From Pseudomonas putida (GTDB taxonomy: Bacteria; Pseudomonadota; Gammaproteobacteria; Pseudomonadales; Pseudomonadaceae), in assembly GCF_028682635.1 (NCBI RefSeq), contig NZ_JANHLK010000016.1, forward strand, positions 88,989-152,988: a stretch of DNA of 64,000 nucleotides. Reading direction: 5' to 3'. A program made the position numbers and the translations under genes. The notes beneath the pieces are model-generated. The model saw nothing but the letters and a program-made list of their open reading frames with translations. It searched no databases and was not told the origin of the DNA. Of this stretch, positions 33,867 to 42,729 are shown piece after piece. Every line of letters starts with the position of its first letter. Position 1 is the first letter of the stretch.

Positions 33867-34079
33867 TCAACCTGCGTGAGCCAGGTAATAGGCAACCAGA
33901 GCATTGGCGTGGCCATGACCCAGGCCATGCTCGGTCTTGAGCCAGGCGACCATTTCCATGTGCTTCTTGTTGCTGACGGTCTTGAGCAGGTCCAGCCAGT
34001 GGCTGACCGGGTGCCCGTACTTTTTTTCGATTGAAGGGAAGTACGAGGCGGGGCCTTTGGTTTTTGTGTCTTCAGTCAC
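33867..34079 (-). CDS. DUF4287-type small protein
   Basis: 70-aa protein with the DUF4287 pattern PSIEKKYGHPVSHWLDLLK...KHMEMVAWLKTEHGLGHGHANALVAYYLAH. The family is common in soil bacteria; its function is unknown to me. The 'GLGHGHANALV' helix looks like a helix-turn element that could bind a ligand or DNA, which is only a guess. Start ATG 34079 follows a fair purine-rich stretch (CAAAAATGGAGTTTGCAACG). Confidence 0.8.
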   Translation of the reverse strand: MTEDTKTKGPASYFPSIEKKYGHPVSHWLDLLKTVSNKKHMEMVAWLKTEHGLGHGHANALVAYYLAHAG

Positions 34080-34252
34080 GTTGCAAACTCCATTTTTGCT
34101 GGGTGATCAGGAGAGCCGGGAAATGCTCCCGACGCAGCATCGGTAACGGTACTTTTTAGCCTGTGCTGAATCCGCCGTCCACTCCTGGTATCGCATCACA
34201 GCAATGGCGGCCTGACAGCCGACCCATCTCTCACGGCCGAATCGGATCTACT

Positions 34253-35095
34253 GCAGGAGCTGGCTTGCCAGCGATGGCGGCACCAAGGCCACCATCGCAT
34301 CGCCAGCAAGCCGGCTCCTACAGATGCGCGCAACGCCACACATTCATCATGGCCCCACAAATCCTGTAGGAGCTGGCTTGCCAGCGATGGCGGCACCAAG
34401 GCCACCATCGCATCGCCAGCAAGCCGCCTCCTACAGATGCGCGCAATGCCACACATTCATCATGGCCCCACAAATCCTGTAGGAGCTGGCTTGCCAGCGA
34501 TAGCGGTGTAACGGCCACCATCGCATCGCCAGCAAGCCGGCTCCTACAGATGCGCGCAATGCCACACATTCATCATGGCCCCACAAATCCTGTAGGAGCT
34601 GGCTTGCCGGCGATGGCGGTGTAACGGCCACCATCGCATCGCCAGCAAGCCGGCTCCTACAGATGCGCGTAACGCTACACATTCATCATGGCCCCACAAA
34701 TCCTGTAGGAGCTGGCTTGCCGGCGATGGCGGTGTAACGGCCACCATCACATCGCCAGCAAGCCGGCTCCTACAGATGCGCGCAATGCCACACATTCATC
34801 AAGGCCCCACAAATCCTGTAGGAGCTGGCTTGCCGGCGATAGCGGTGTAACGGCCACCATCGCATCGCCAGCAAGCCGGCTCCTACAGATGCGCGCAATG
34901 CCACACATTCATCATGGCCCCACAAATCCTGTAGGAGCTGGCTTGCCAGCGATAGCGGTGTAACGGCCACCATCGCATCGCCAGCAAGCCGGCTCCTACA
35001 GATGCGCGCAATGCCACACATTCATCATGGCCCCACAAATCCTGTAGGAGCTGGCTTGCCCGCGATAGCGGTGTAACGGCCACCATCGCATCGCA
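34253..35095. repeat. REP tandem array 3: 8 units of 113 bp
   Basis: The head GTAGGAGCTGGCTTGCCAGC (GCAGGAGC in the first unit) recurs at 34253, 34366, 34479, 34592, 34705, 34818, 34931 and 35044, an exact 113-bp step; the last unit is cut at about 35095. The spacer is acagatgcgcgcaatgccacac...catggccccacaaatcct. Read in reverse, it shares blocks of about 40 bp with array 1, so the two arrays are inverted relatives. The left flank at 34203-34245 also resembles a stretch at 48945-48985. Confidence 0.95.
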
Positions 35096-35145
35096 AGGTG
35101 AACTGACCGTATGATGTCGGCTTCATCGTCGATAAGGAGATCGCC

Positions 35146-35577
35146 ATGTCGCCAAACAAGGCTTGCCCCGTCATTCTCTCCAGCATGCCTGCGCCACGCA
35201 TCCTTCTGTTCCGCCATCCCCTGGCAGGCGTGCAATTGGTCAAGGGCACAATCGAGCCAAAAGAAACACCCGCCGAGGCCGCTCTTCGTGAGTTGAGCGA
35301 GGAGTCTGGAATAGACGACGCCTCGGTTATCAGTGATCTGGGCTGCTGGAACGCCGGGCATCTCGAGCAGGTATGGTCATTTCATCTGTGCCACGCACAG
35401 GCGCCGCTGCCCGAACAATGGACCCATCAAACGCGCGATGACCGTGGCCACGCCTTCAGCTTTTTCTGGGCCCCGCTTGATGAGTTGCCGATTGCCGATT
35501 GTCATCCGGTCTTCCGTCGGGCATTACGGCACCTGACGGCCACGCTTCGGCCTGAACACAGGAGAGTTGATGAATGA
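35146..35577 (+). CDS. NUDIX hydrolase
   Basis: 143-aa NUDIX protein. The full Nudix box is present at about residues 39-61: G-x5-E-x7-REL-x-EE-x-GI, read as GTIEPKE...LRELSEESGI. Such enzymes hydrolyse a nucleoside diphosphate linked to another group. AAGGAG lies 7 bp before ATG 35146. The stop overlaps the start of the next gene by 4 bp (ATGA), so a NUDIX-GNAT pair is made from one message. Substrate unknown. Confidence 0.9.
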   Translation: MSPNKACPVILSSMPAPRILLFRHPLAGVQLVKGTIEPKETPAEAALRELSEESGIDDASVISDLGCWNAGHLEQVWSFHLCHAQAPLPEQWTHQTRDDRGHAFSFFWAPLDELPIADCHPVFRRALRHLTATLRPEHRRVDE

Positions 35578-36095
35578 AGACATTCAAGATTCGCGAGCTG
35601 AAAAGCACCGACACCGAAGCGTTGCTCGCATTCGAAGTCCGCAACCGTGAGTGGTTCGAATCCCATATCGATGCCCGCGACCCTTCTTTTTACTCATTGC
35701 AGGGCGTCGCCGAGCATATTCAAGGCTACTTATCCGGTTTCGCCATCGGCGCCTGGCATCCGTTTGTCATCGAAGACTGCAATGAAAAAATAGTGGGTCG
35801 AGCCAACCTGAAAAGCATCGACCCTGCGACGGGGTCTGCGGAGGTGGGCTATCGAATCGATCGCGACGCTTGCGGCCAGGGCCTGGCGACACAGGCGCTC
35901 AGGCATCTGATCGAGCAGGCACAGCGCCGTTGGCAACTGACGCAACTGATAGCTTATGTGTTCAAGGAAAATGTGGGCTCGAGAAAAGTACTGGAGCGTT
36001 GCGGATTCGTGCTTGAACAATCCTCCGGAAACGAAGCGCCAGAAGCCGAATACCGATTGCTTCAGCCTCTGGCCCGGTGCCGCAAGCGCGAGTAG
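35574..36095 (+). CDS. GNAT-family N-acetyltransferase
   Basis: 173-aa acetyltransferase of the RimJ/RimL-like group. It has IVGRANLKSIDPATGSAEVGYRID, the acetyl-CoA loop RDACGQGLATQAL (Q/RxxGxG/A) and the late VFKENVGSRKVLERCGF (N-x-x-S-x-x-x-x-x-x-x-GF) motif of that group. It transfers an acetyl group to an amine, possibly a protein N-terminus. Translationally coupled to the NUDIX gene by a 4-bp overlap. Confidence 0.88.
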   Translation: MKTFKIRELKSTDTEALLAFEVRNREWFESHIDARDPSFYSLQGVAEHIQGYLSGFAIGAWHPFVIEDCNEKIVGRANLKSIDPATGSAEVGYRIDRDACGQGLATQALRHLIEQAQRRWQLTQLIAYVFKENVGSRKVLERCGFVLEQSSGNEAPEAEYRLLQPLARCRKRE

Positions 36096-36111
36096 GAACT
36101 CAGCATGCTGG

Positions 36112-36200
36112 TCAGTTCTGGGTCACTTGGGTGAAGGGCAACACTCGACGACTGATCAGGAACACCTTGCCGGCCGGGGTCAGGCTTATGCTCACCGATC
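36112..36200 (-). pseudogene. Possible remnant of a LysR helix-turn-helix
   Basis: A minus-strand reading without a start ends SISLTPAGKVFLISRRVLPFTQVTQN-stop (TGA at about 36114). The SLTPAGxVFLxxxRRVL part matches the wing and linker-helix start of LysR regulators. Nothing recognisable precedes or follows it. It would be a dead fragment in a gap of about 365 bp that otherwise holds only a REP doublet. Confidence 0.3.
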
Positions 36201-36300
36201 CGACGGCGCACGGTGGCAGTGCCGACGATGCGTTTAGACATCGGCTACGATGAGGTAAGCGACGACCCCTGTGTACGATTGAACCGCAATTGACCGCGAT

Positions 36301-36431
36301 CCCTGTAGGAGCAGCCGGTCGACGCTCGATTGCTCGCGATGGTCGTTAACGATGACGCGGGAAACCTGACGCTCCGCGGTGCTCTCGGGTTTTTCGCGAG
36401 CAATCGAGCGTCGACCGGCTGCTCCTACAGG
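36301..36431. repeat. REP doublet, long inverted repeat
   Basis: ccctgtaggagcagccggtc-gacgctcgattgctcgcga on the left is repeated in reverse on the right (tcgcgagcaatcgagcgtc-gaccggctgctcctacaggg), giving two arms of about 40 bp. This is the same class as the doublet at 9755. Confidence 0.9.
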
Positions 36432-36461
36432 GGGCCACGACAACCCGCGCCAGCGGGTATG

Positions 36462-37451
36462 TCAGTAGTCCCAGAAAGCCGCGACCCAGCGAAAGGCGTC
36501 CCCATTGACGGCCACCCGCCCAACGGAGGGGAACGGCAGGTGCGTGGCGACAAAAAGCTCACCGCTCGCCGCCGCCTCTCGCATGAGTCGCACCCGAACG
36601 CGAACCGACTCCTCAGGGTCGTGTTCAAAACCGTTGTGCCAGTCGGGATGCTCGAAGGCGACCGGGAACAGGGCGTCGCCGGCGAACGTTAACCGCTCGC
36701 CGCCGGACGTCACGTAGACCACGCTGTGACCCGGGGTGTGGCCGCCGGTGAGCTTGACCACCACGCCCGGTGCCACCTCGTACTCGTCTTCGAATGTCCG
36801 CACATTGCTGCGGTAAGCGTTGATGAACTGATTGGCGGTTGCCCGCAGGACGTCCGGTACCGGTGAAGGCATGTCGGTGTGGGTGAAATCCGGCGACTCC
36901 CAGAACGCAACCTCGATAGCCGCAACGTGGATGCGCACGTCTGGCCGCAACTTGTTCTTCACCTCATCGACCAGTAACCCGCCGATATGGTCCATGTGCA
37001 TGTGGGTAATCACCACGTCGGTTACCGCCGAAAGCTCGATACCCGCGGCCTCCAGTCGCTTGGGGAACTGCCCGGCCCGTGGAAAGCCCGGGAACTGTCC
37101 ACCCAGTCCTGCGTCGACGAGAATGGTCTGCTCGCCACTGCGCACCACCAGTACGTTCAACGCCCAATCGAACGCGTCCGGCCCGAGGAACATCTCCTTG
37201 AACCAGGCCGCGCGGGCGGCCGGGTCGGCATTGGTGGACATTGTCGCGGTCGGGAGCGGCAGCACTCCATCGCTGATCACCAGCACGTCGATCTCGCCGA
37301 CCCGCAGCGCATAGCGCGAAGGCACCAGTTCCTGCGACCCCGATCCACCGGAGTACGGGGTGCCGGGCAAGCTCGATTCTGACGCCGGCTGGCCGCTAGT
37401 TTTCTGATGTGTACCAGCCATTGGGGTGGGGTAGTCCAGATGCGTTGTCAT
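36462..37451 (-). CDS. MBL-fold metallo-hydrolase
   Basis: Metallo-beta-lactamase-fold hydrolase of 329 aa. The zinc motif is THMHMDHIGG (about 148-157), then H in LTGGHTPGHSVVY (about 232), D in FAGDALFPV and a late H in VATHLPFPSVG. An N-terminal low-complexity stretch (about 1-40, rich in Ser/Gly/Pro) precedes the domain; no clear Tat or Sec signal is seen. Start ATG 37451 has AGGTG 8 bp upstream. Closest in look to AttM/quinolone-lactonase-like or uncharacterised periplasmic MBL proteins. Substrate not assignable. Confidence 0.87.
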   Translation of the reverse strand: MTTHLDYPTPMAGTHQKTSGQPASESSLPGTPYSGGSGSQELVPSRYALRVGEIDVLVISDGVLPLPTATMSTNADPAARAAWFKEMFLGPDAFDWALNVLVVRSGEQTILVDAGLGGQFPGFPRAGQFPKRLEAAGIELSAVTDVVITHMHMDHIGGLLVDEVKNKLRPDVRIHVAAIEVAFWESPDFTHTDMPSPVPDVLRATANQFINAYRSNVRTFEDEYEVAPGVVVKLTGGHTPGHSVVYVTSGGERLTFAGDALFPVAFEHPDWHNGFEHDPEESVRVRVRLMREAAASGELFVATHLPFPSVGRVAVNGDAFRWVAAFWDY

Positions 37452-37597
37452 GGTCGTTCACCTATTGCCAGGTTCGTTCGGGCAATCAGTGTGCAACGCC
37501 ACACACCGCCCTCGATACCATACGGGTGTATAGCGGGCTTGCACTTTAGCGTGAGCGTTTCCCACCAAAAGATACTGCGGGGCCTTTCGTGCAGGCC

Positions 37598-38755
37598 TCA
37601 ACCAGAAACGGTCTGATCGACCAGGCGCATGCTGTCGCGTCCGCCACGCTTGGATTGATAGAGCGCCGCATCGCTTTGCTCGATCAACGCCGCCAGGCTG
37701 GCGGGCGGATGGTCGAACAGGTTGGCGCCGATGCTCAGGGTCACCGCTTCGGGGGTGGCGAATGACTGGGCGGCAGCGTGGTGAAATTGCTCACGCAGCG
37801 TGCTGCCCAGCCCGACGATTTGCTCATTCGAGGCGTTGCGCAGCAGGATCACGAACTCGTCACCACCGAGTCGCGCCGCCAGTGCGCCTTCGGGCAGGAC
37901 CGAACGAATCATCTCGCTCAGCGTGACCAGCAGGCGGTCGCCAGCGGTATGGCCGTAGAGGTCGTTGACCTGTTTGAAGTTGTCGATGTCGATCAGCAAC
38001 AAGGCACCGGGGCGCGCTGGAGAGACGTCATCGAGCAGGCGCGTTGCCCGCACTTCGAGGGCGCGGCGGTTGTACAGGGCAGTCAACGGATCACGGGCGG
38101 CCAGCCGGGCGATGCGTTTCTCGCGCCGGTAGCGCTCGGTGCCGGTCATGGACAAGGCGATCAGCATGATCGCCATCGCCCCCTCGACCAGGGATAGCTG
38201 AATGATCTCGCCACGAAAGGCGGCAAGATCGATCAGGGTGCCGGGAACGATGGCGGTGATCGACTTGGCCAGATAGAACAGCCCATGCACCAGCAGCACA
38301 TAACGCAGTTGCACCGCGCCCACGCTCAACGACCTGCCATGGGGACGTAGGAGGAAACTGGCCCTGAGTGTCGTCACCGCCACCAGCAGCGAATTGGCCA
38401 GCAGCATGACCTTGGACCACGACGGCTCGTCCGGTAACAACAGCAAGGCCATCCAGGCAACAAAGATCAGGTACCAGGCACGGGACAGGCGCGTCTGCGT
38501 GAAGCGTGCGACACCCAGCAGGAAACACCAGTGGGCCACCACCAGCAGGCCGTTGGCGAACCAGATGCCGACCAGCAACAGCCCGGAGCTGCGCAGCAAG
38601 GCGAGCGTCGAGCCCAGGGTGATCGTGGCGAAACCTGCGCTCCAGAACAGCAGCGAGGGCTCGCGAATGCTGCGCCATTCGATCGCCAGGTACAGCGCGG
38701 CAGCCGCTGCGAGGGCGATCGAGAGTGTCAACATCGTGGGAGGGTCGAGCGCCAT
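37598..38755 (-). CDS. Membrane-bound diguanylate cyclase (GGDEF)
   Basis: 385-aa protein with about six N-terminal hydrophobic helices (about 8-205) and a C-terminal GGDEF domain (about 215-380). The active-site motif is ARLGGDEFVILL (about 297-308); the domain starts RDPLTALYNRRAL and has LLIDIDNFKQVNDLYGH. It makes cyclic di-GMP. The inhibitory RxxD site is absent at the usual position (LPEGALAA), so product inhibition may be lacking. The membrane part is a candidate sensor of unknown signal. Monocistronic. Confidence 0.92.
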   Translation of the reverse strand: MALDPPTMLTLSIALAAAAALYLAIEWRSIREPSLLFWSAGFATITLGSTLALLRSSGLLLVGIWFANGLLVVAHWCFLLGVARFTQTRLSRAWYLIFVAWMALLLLPDEPSWSKVMLLANSLLVAVTTLRASFLLRPHGRSLSVGAVQLRYVLLVHGLFYLAKSITAIVPGTLIDLAAFRGEIIQLSLVEGAMAIMLIALSMTGTERYRREKRIARLAARDPLTALYNRRALEVRATRLLDDVSPARPGALLLIDIDNFKQVNDLYGHTAGDRLLVTLSEMIRSVLPEGALAARLGGDEFVILLRNASNEQIVGLGSTLREQFHHAAAQSFATPEAVTLSIGANLFDHPPASLAALIEQSDAALYQSKRGGRDSMRLVDQTVSG

Positions 38756-38844
38756 AACCTGGAGAACCTTTCTGATCTGCGGTGAAAGGCGTGATTGTAA
38801 ATGCTCGGGCCGGTTTTTCGCAGATCCTGCTGCCCATCAATGAC

Positions 38845-39630
38845 TCAGCGGGCCTGCCAATCACGCAGCCATTGCAGACCTTCGCTGGTGTTGCCGCGTG
38901 GCCGGTACTCGCAACCCACCCATCCGCTGTAGCCCAGCTCATCAATCAGATTGAACAGGTAGGGATAGTTCAACTCGTTATGCAGGTCCGGTTCGTGGCG
39001 ATCCGGCACGCCCGCGATCTGGATATGACCGATGCCGGCGAAATCCCGACGCAGCTTCGTCGCCACGTCACCCTCGACGATCTGACAATGGTAGATGTCG
39101 AACTGGACCTTGAGATTGTCCTTGCCGACCGCTTTGCAGATCGCCTGTGCCTGATGCTGGTGGTTGAGGAAGAAGCCCGGAATGTCGCGGGTGTTGATTG
39201 GTTCCAGCAATACCGTGACGCCGACTTTGGCGGCTTCTGTTGCGGCGTGGCTGAGGTTTTCCAGGTAGGTCTCCTGGTGTCGGGCACGGTCGGCTTCACT
39301 CGTCATCAGGCCGGCCATGACGTGGATGCGGTCATTGCCGAGGATCGCGGCATACTCCAGGGCCTGGTCGAAACCGGCGCGAAACTCCGCTTCACGGCCA
39401 GGCAAGGACAAGGTGCCTTTTTCGCCCGCCGCCATATTGCCCGGCGGCGCGTTGAACAGGGCCTGCACCAGGCCGTTGTCGTCGAGCCGCTGTTTCAATT
39501 GTTGCGCGCTGTAGTCGTAGGGGAACATGTATTCCACCGCCTGGAAACCGTCGGCGGCGGCCGCGGCGAAGCGGTCGAGGAAATCGTGTTCCGGGTAGAG
39601 CATGCTGAGGTTGGCAGCGAAAAGAGGCAT
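38845..39630 (-). CDS. otnI: 2-oxo-tetronate isomerase
   Basis: 261-aa TIM-barrel isomerase of the hydroxypyruvate isomerase family. Landmarks: MPLFAANLSMLYPEHDFLDRFAAAAADGF at the start, VTVLLEPINTRDIPGFFLN in the middle (metal-binding Glu) and VQFDIYHCQIVEGD, GHIQIAGVPDRHEPD, GCEYRPRG near the end. In the D-erythronate route it interconverts 2-oxo- and 3-oxo-tetronate. ATG 39630 was chosen for AGGAGTACCC just upstream. A REP doublet separates it from otnC on the same strand, and it is most likely the last gene of the operon. Confidence 0.9.
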   Translation of the reverse strand: MPLFAANLSMLYPEHDFLDRFAAAAADGFQAVEYMFPYDYSAQQLKQRLDDNGLVQALFNAPPGNMAAGEKGTLSLPGREAEFRAGFDQALEYAAILGNDRIHVMAGLMTSEADRARHQETYLENLSHAATEAAKVGVTVLLEPINTRDIPGFFLNHQHQAQAICKAVGKDNLKVQFDIYHCQIVEGDVATKLRRDFAGIGHIQIAGVPDRHEPDLHNELNYPYLFNLIDELGYSGWVGCEYRPRGNTSEGLQWLRDWQAR

Positions 39631-39667
39631 GGGTACTCCTGAAATCAAAAATAAAAGCGTAAGGCTT

Positions 39668-39774
39668 TTGTAGGAGCAAGCTTGCTCGCGATGGAGGCCA
39701 ACGATAACGCGAAAAACCTGACACGCCGCAGGGCTCTCAGGTTTTTCGCGAGCAAGCTCGCTCCTACAATTGAA
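39668..39774. repeat. REP doublet within the tetronate operon
   Basis: gtaggagcaagcttgctcgcga and its inverted partner tcgcgagcaagctcgctcctac, with gcgaaaaacctga repeated in reverse inside. It sits between otnC and otnI, where it could lower downstream expression or stabilise the upstream message. Confidence 0.9.
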
Positions 39775-39792
39775 CAGCCTAAGGCCACGGTG

Positions 39793-40431
39793 TTACCACT
39801 GCACGCCAAAAACTTCGCGCAACTCATCCAGTGCCGCCTGGTCGAGCGGAGCCGGTTTGGGGTTGCTCATCAGCCACAGGCGCGCGGTTTCTTCCAGCTC
39901 CTCCAGGGCGTAGCTCGCCCTCGACACCGAGCTTTCCCACACCACCGGACCCAGCCGCTCGAGCATGACCCCGCGCACGCTGTTGGCCAGTTGCGCGACA
40001 CGCTCGGCCACCTTCGGCGAGCCGGGACGTTCATAGGCGATCAACGGGATGTGCCCGACCTTCATCACCTGGTAGGGGGTCAGCGGCGGCAGGATGTCAT
40101 CCTGCTGCCAGACCCCGGCCAGCGTCAACGCCACCAGGTGCGTCGAGTGGGTGTGGACCACGCCGCCGACACCCGGGTTGCGATCATAGACCTCACGGTG
40201 CAAGGCCAGGGTCTTTGACGGTTTGTCGCCGCTGACCCATTCCCCCGCCAGGTTGACCTTGGATATCGCCGCCGGGTCCAGACGGCCCAGGCAAGCGTCC
40301 GTGGGCGTGATCAGCCAGCCATCGTCGAGGCGGGCGCTGATGTTGCCGGCACTGCCGACCGTGTAGCCGCGGCTGTATAGCAGGCCGCCGACGTCACAGA
40401 TTTCTTCGCGCAGGGCGTTTTCATTGTTCAT
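39793..40431 (-). CDS. otnC: 3-oxo-tetronate 4-phosphate decarboxylase
   Basis: 212-aa class II aldolase/adducin-fold enzyme. It has GNISARLDDG and TPTDACLGRLDP at the phosphate and substrate site, and the metal-binding GGVVHTHSTHLVAL (HTHS). In the tetronate route it decarboxylates 3-oxo-tetronate 4-phosphate to dihydroxyacetone phosphate. Its ATG overlaps the otnK stop by 4 bp (ATGA). Confidence 0.92.
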   Translation of the reverse strand: MNNENALREEICDVGGLLYSRGYTVGSAGNISARLDDGWLITPTDACLGRLDPAAISKVNLAGEWVSGDKPSKTLALHREVYDRNPGVGGVVHTHSTHLVALTLAGVWQQDDILPPLTPYQVMKVGHIPLIAYERPGSPKVAERVAQLANSVRGVMLERLGPVVWESSVSRASYALEELEETARLWLMSNPKPAPLDQAALDELREVFGVQW

Positions 40432-41720
40432 GCTGGAACTCCCGCCAGGTGCTTGAGCGCCTTGGCGAAGAAGTCCGGGCCACCGAAGTTGCCGGACTTG
40501 AGCGCCAGGGCCATGGGTTCCCCAGGCGTGCTGACACAGGCGGGCACGCCCGGGTCAATTTGCGCACCGATCTGCAGTAACTGGATGCCCAGGGCTTGCA
40601 CCACGGCCCCGGACGTTTCTCCGCCGGCGACCACAAAGCGCCGGACCCCGGCCTGGTGCAGCCCGCTGGCGATTCGGCCCATGGCCTGCTCGACCATGTT
40701 TCCCGCGCGCTCGGTCCCCAGCTCGCGTTGTACGGTCTTTACCTCATCCGGGGAGCTGGTGGCGTAGATCAGCACCGGTTCGGCATGATCAGCGGCGAAG
40801 GCTATTGCCTGCTCGATGACCGGCTGTCCCGCCGCCAACGCCAGCGGATCGATACGAAAGGCCGGGCGACCTGCCTGCAGCCAGGTCGCCACTTGCCCAT
40901 TGGTGGCTTGCGAAGCGCTGCCCGCGAGCACCACTTCGCCGCCTTCGACCGCAGGTACACGGGCGGCATCCAGGTCGCGCAGTTTACCGGCACGGCGGAA
41001 ATTATCCGGCAAGCCCAGTGCCAGGCCTGAGCCTCCCGTCAGCAGCGCCAGACCGGCACAGGCTTCGCCCAGCCGATGCAGGTCCGCGTCGGACACGGCA
41101 TCGGCAACCGCCAGGCGCACACCCTCGGCGCGCAGCTGCGTCATGCGGGCGCGAATGCGCTCGACGCCCTGGGTCACGCTGTCATAACGCAGCAGGCCGA
41201 CCTTGCCTTGGCTCTGCGATTGCAGGACCCGAACCAGGTTCGCGTCAGTCATCGGGGTCAGCGGGTGATGCTGCATGCCCGACTCGCTGAGCAACTGGTC
41301 CTGGACGAACAAATGCCCGCGAAACACCGTGCGGCCGTTTTCCGGGAAGGCCGGGCAGGCGAGGGTGAAATCGCTGTCCAGCGCCTCCAGCAGGGCTTCG
41401 CTGACCGGGCCGATGTTGCCGGCGGCGGTCGAGTCGAAGGTCGAGCAGTATTTGAAGAAAATCTGTTCGCAGCCACGCTCACGCAACCAGCGCAGTGCTT
41501 CGAGCGACTCCTTTACGGCATCGGCGGCCGGCACGGTCCGGGACTTCAGGGCGATGACGATCGCGTCGGCATCGAGTTGGCCGGCGACCTCGGCAGTGGG
41601 GATGCCGATGCTTTGCACGGTGCGCATGCCGCCGCGCACCAGCATGTTGGCCAGGTCAGTGGCACCGGTGAAATCGTCCGCGATGCAGCCCAGCAGGGGG
41701 CGGGCAGGGGCATTCAACAT
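40428..41720 (-). CDS. otnK: 3-oxo-tetronate kinase
   Basis: 430-aa four-carbon acid sugar kinase (DUF1537/OtnK family). The N-terminal motif LLGCIADDFTGATDLANMLVRGGM gives the ADDFTGA signature; C-terminal ATP-binding glycine region VVAGGETSGAVVQALG and PGVPACVSTPGEPMALALKSGNFGG complete it. It phosphorylates 3-oxo-tetronate at position 4. The ATG at 41720 was chosen for GGAGGAG upstream; the ATG at 41735 overlaps that site. It lies 19 bp after denD. Confidence 0.94.
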   Translation of the reverse strand: MLNAPARPLLGCIADDFTGATDLANMLVRGGMRTVQSIGIPTAEVAGQLDADAIVIALKSRTVPAADAVKESLEALRWLRERGCEQIFFKYCSTFDSTAAGNIGPVSEALLEALDSDFTLACPAFPENGRTVFRGHLFVQDQLLSESGMQHHPLTPMTDANLVRVLQSQSQGKVGLLRYDSVTQGVERIRARMTQLRAEGVRLAVADAVSDADLHRLGEACAGLALLTGGSGLALGLPDNFRRAGKLRDLDAARVPAVEGGEVVLAGSASQATNGQVATWLQAGRPAFRIDPLALAAGQPVIEQAIAFAADHAEPVLIYATSSPDEVKTVQRELGTERAGNMVEQAMGRIASGLHQAGVRRFVVAGGETSGAVVQALGIQLLQIGAQIDPGVPACVSTPGEPMALALKSGNFGGPDFFAKALKHLAGVPA

Positions 41721-41739
41721 GTCGAGCTCCTCCATCGGT

Positions 41740-42714
41740 TTAGCCGGGCAGATATTCAGTGATGAACTGCTGGATCACGGCGCTGAACGCCTCATCCGCC
41801 TTGAACCCCAAGTCCCGGGAATAGGTGGCGCAGAAGGACCCTGGCCATGAACCGACGATGCGCTCGATCGCCGGATTGCGCTCCAGGCGAATCCGCGCGG
41901 CCACTTGCGCACCCGCGATCTGGCGCAGGGCATCGATCATCCGTTCGACGGTAATCGACAGGCCCGGCATGTTGATCACCCGGCCCTCGGTCAATTGCGC
42001 GCCGGATAGCTCATGACCATGGATCAGGTTTTCAATCGCCAGCCTTGGCGACATCAGCCAGAGCCGCGTATCGAGGGCTACCGGACACACGCTGGGCTGG
42101 CCGTTGAGCGGTTCGCGGATGATCCCGCTGGCGAAACTCGAAGCGGCCAGGTTGGGTTTGCCCGGGCGCACCACGATGGTCGGCATGCGCAGGCTGCGGC
42201 CGTCGACGAAACCGCGGCGGCTGTAGTCAGCGAGCAGCAGGTCGTTCATGGCTTTTTGCGTGCCATAGGAACTCTGCGGAGCCCAGACCTGATCGTCACG
42301 CACCTGTTCCGGCAATTGCCCGCCGAACACCGCAACGGAGCTGGTCATCACCCATTTCGGGCAGGTGCCGAGCAGGCGAATGCGTTCGAGCATGCTCTGG
42401 GTCGCGGTGAAATTGATGCGCATGCCCAGTTCGAAATCGGCCTCCGCCTGGCTGGAAACCACCGCAGCCAGATGGAAGATGCTGTCGGTGCCGGCATCGA
42501 TCAGGCTGTCCAGCACTTCAGGGTCGGCGATATCGCCACACACCACCGTTACCCGCGGATCATCGATGCCTTCGAGCGCGACCATGTCGAAGGCGACGAT
42601 TTGCCTGATCGGTTGAGACTGGCCTGCGCGGTCGGTGAGCGAGCCACGGGACAGCAGGGCCTGGATCAGACGGCGGCCAAGGAAGCCGGCTGCACCGGTC
42701 ACGAGAATTTTCAT
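41740..42714 (-). CDS. denD: D-erythronate dehydrogenase
   Basis: 324-aa extended SDR (epimerase-like). The NAD site is KILVTGAAGFLGRRLIQALL (2-21), catalytic YGTQK (Tyr and Lys near 165) after MTSSVAVFGG. In known clusters DenD oxidises D-erythronate to 2-oxo-tetronate with NAD+. Its presence in front of otnK, otnC and otnI points to the D-erythronate rather than the threonate branch, which uses another dehydrogenase. Close behind the transporter gene (15 bp). Confidence 0.9.
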   Translation of the reverse strand: MKILVTGAAGFLGRRLIQALLSRGSLTDRAGQSQPIRQIVAFDMVALEGIDDPRVTVVCGDIADPEVLDSLIDAGTDSIFHLAAVVSSQAEADFELGMRINFTATQSMLERIRLLGTCPKWVMTSSVAVFGGQLPEQVRDDQVWAPQSSYGTQKAMNDLLLADYSRRGFVDGRSLRMPTIVVRPGKPNLAASSFASGIIREPLNGQPSVCPVALDTRLWLMSPRLAIENLIHGHELSGAQLTEGRVINMPGLSITVERMIDALRQIAGAQVAARIRLERNPAIERIVGSWPGSFCATYSRDLGFKADEAFSAVIQQFITEYLPG

Positions 42715-42729
42715 GAGTTACTCCAAACG

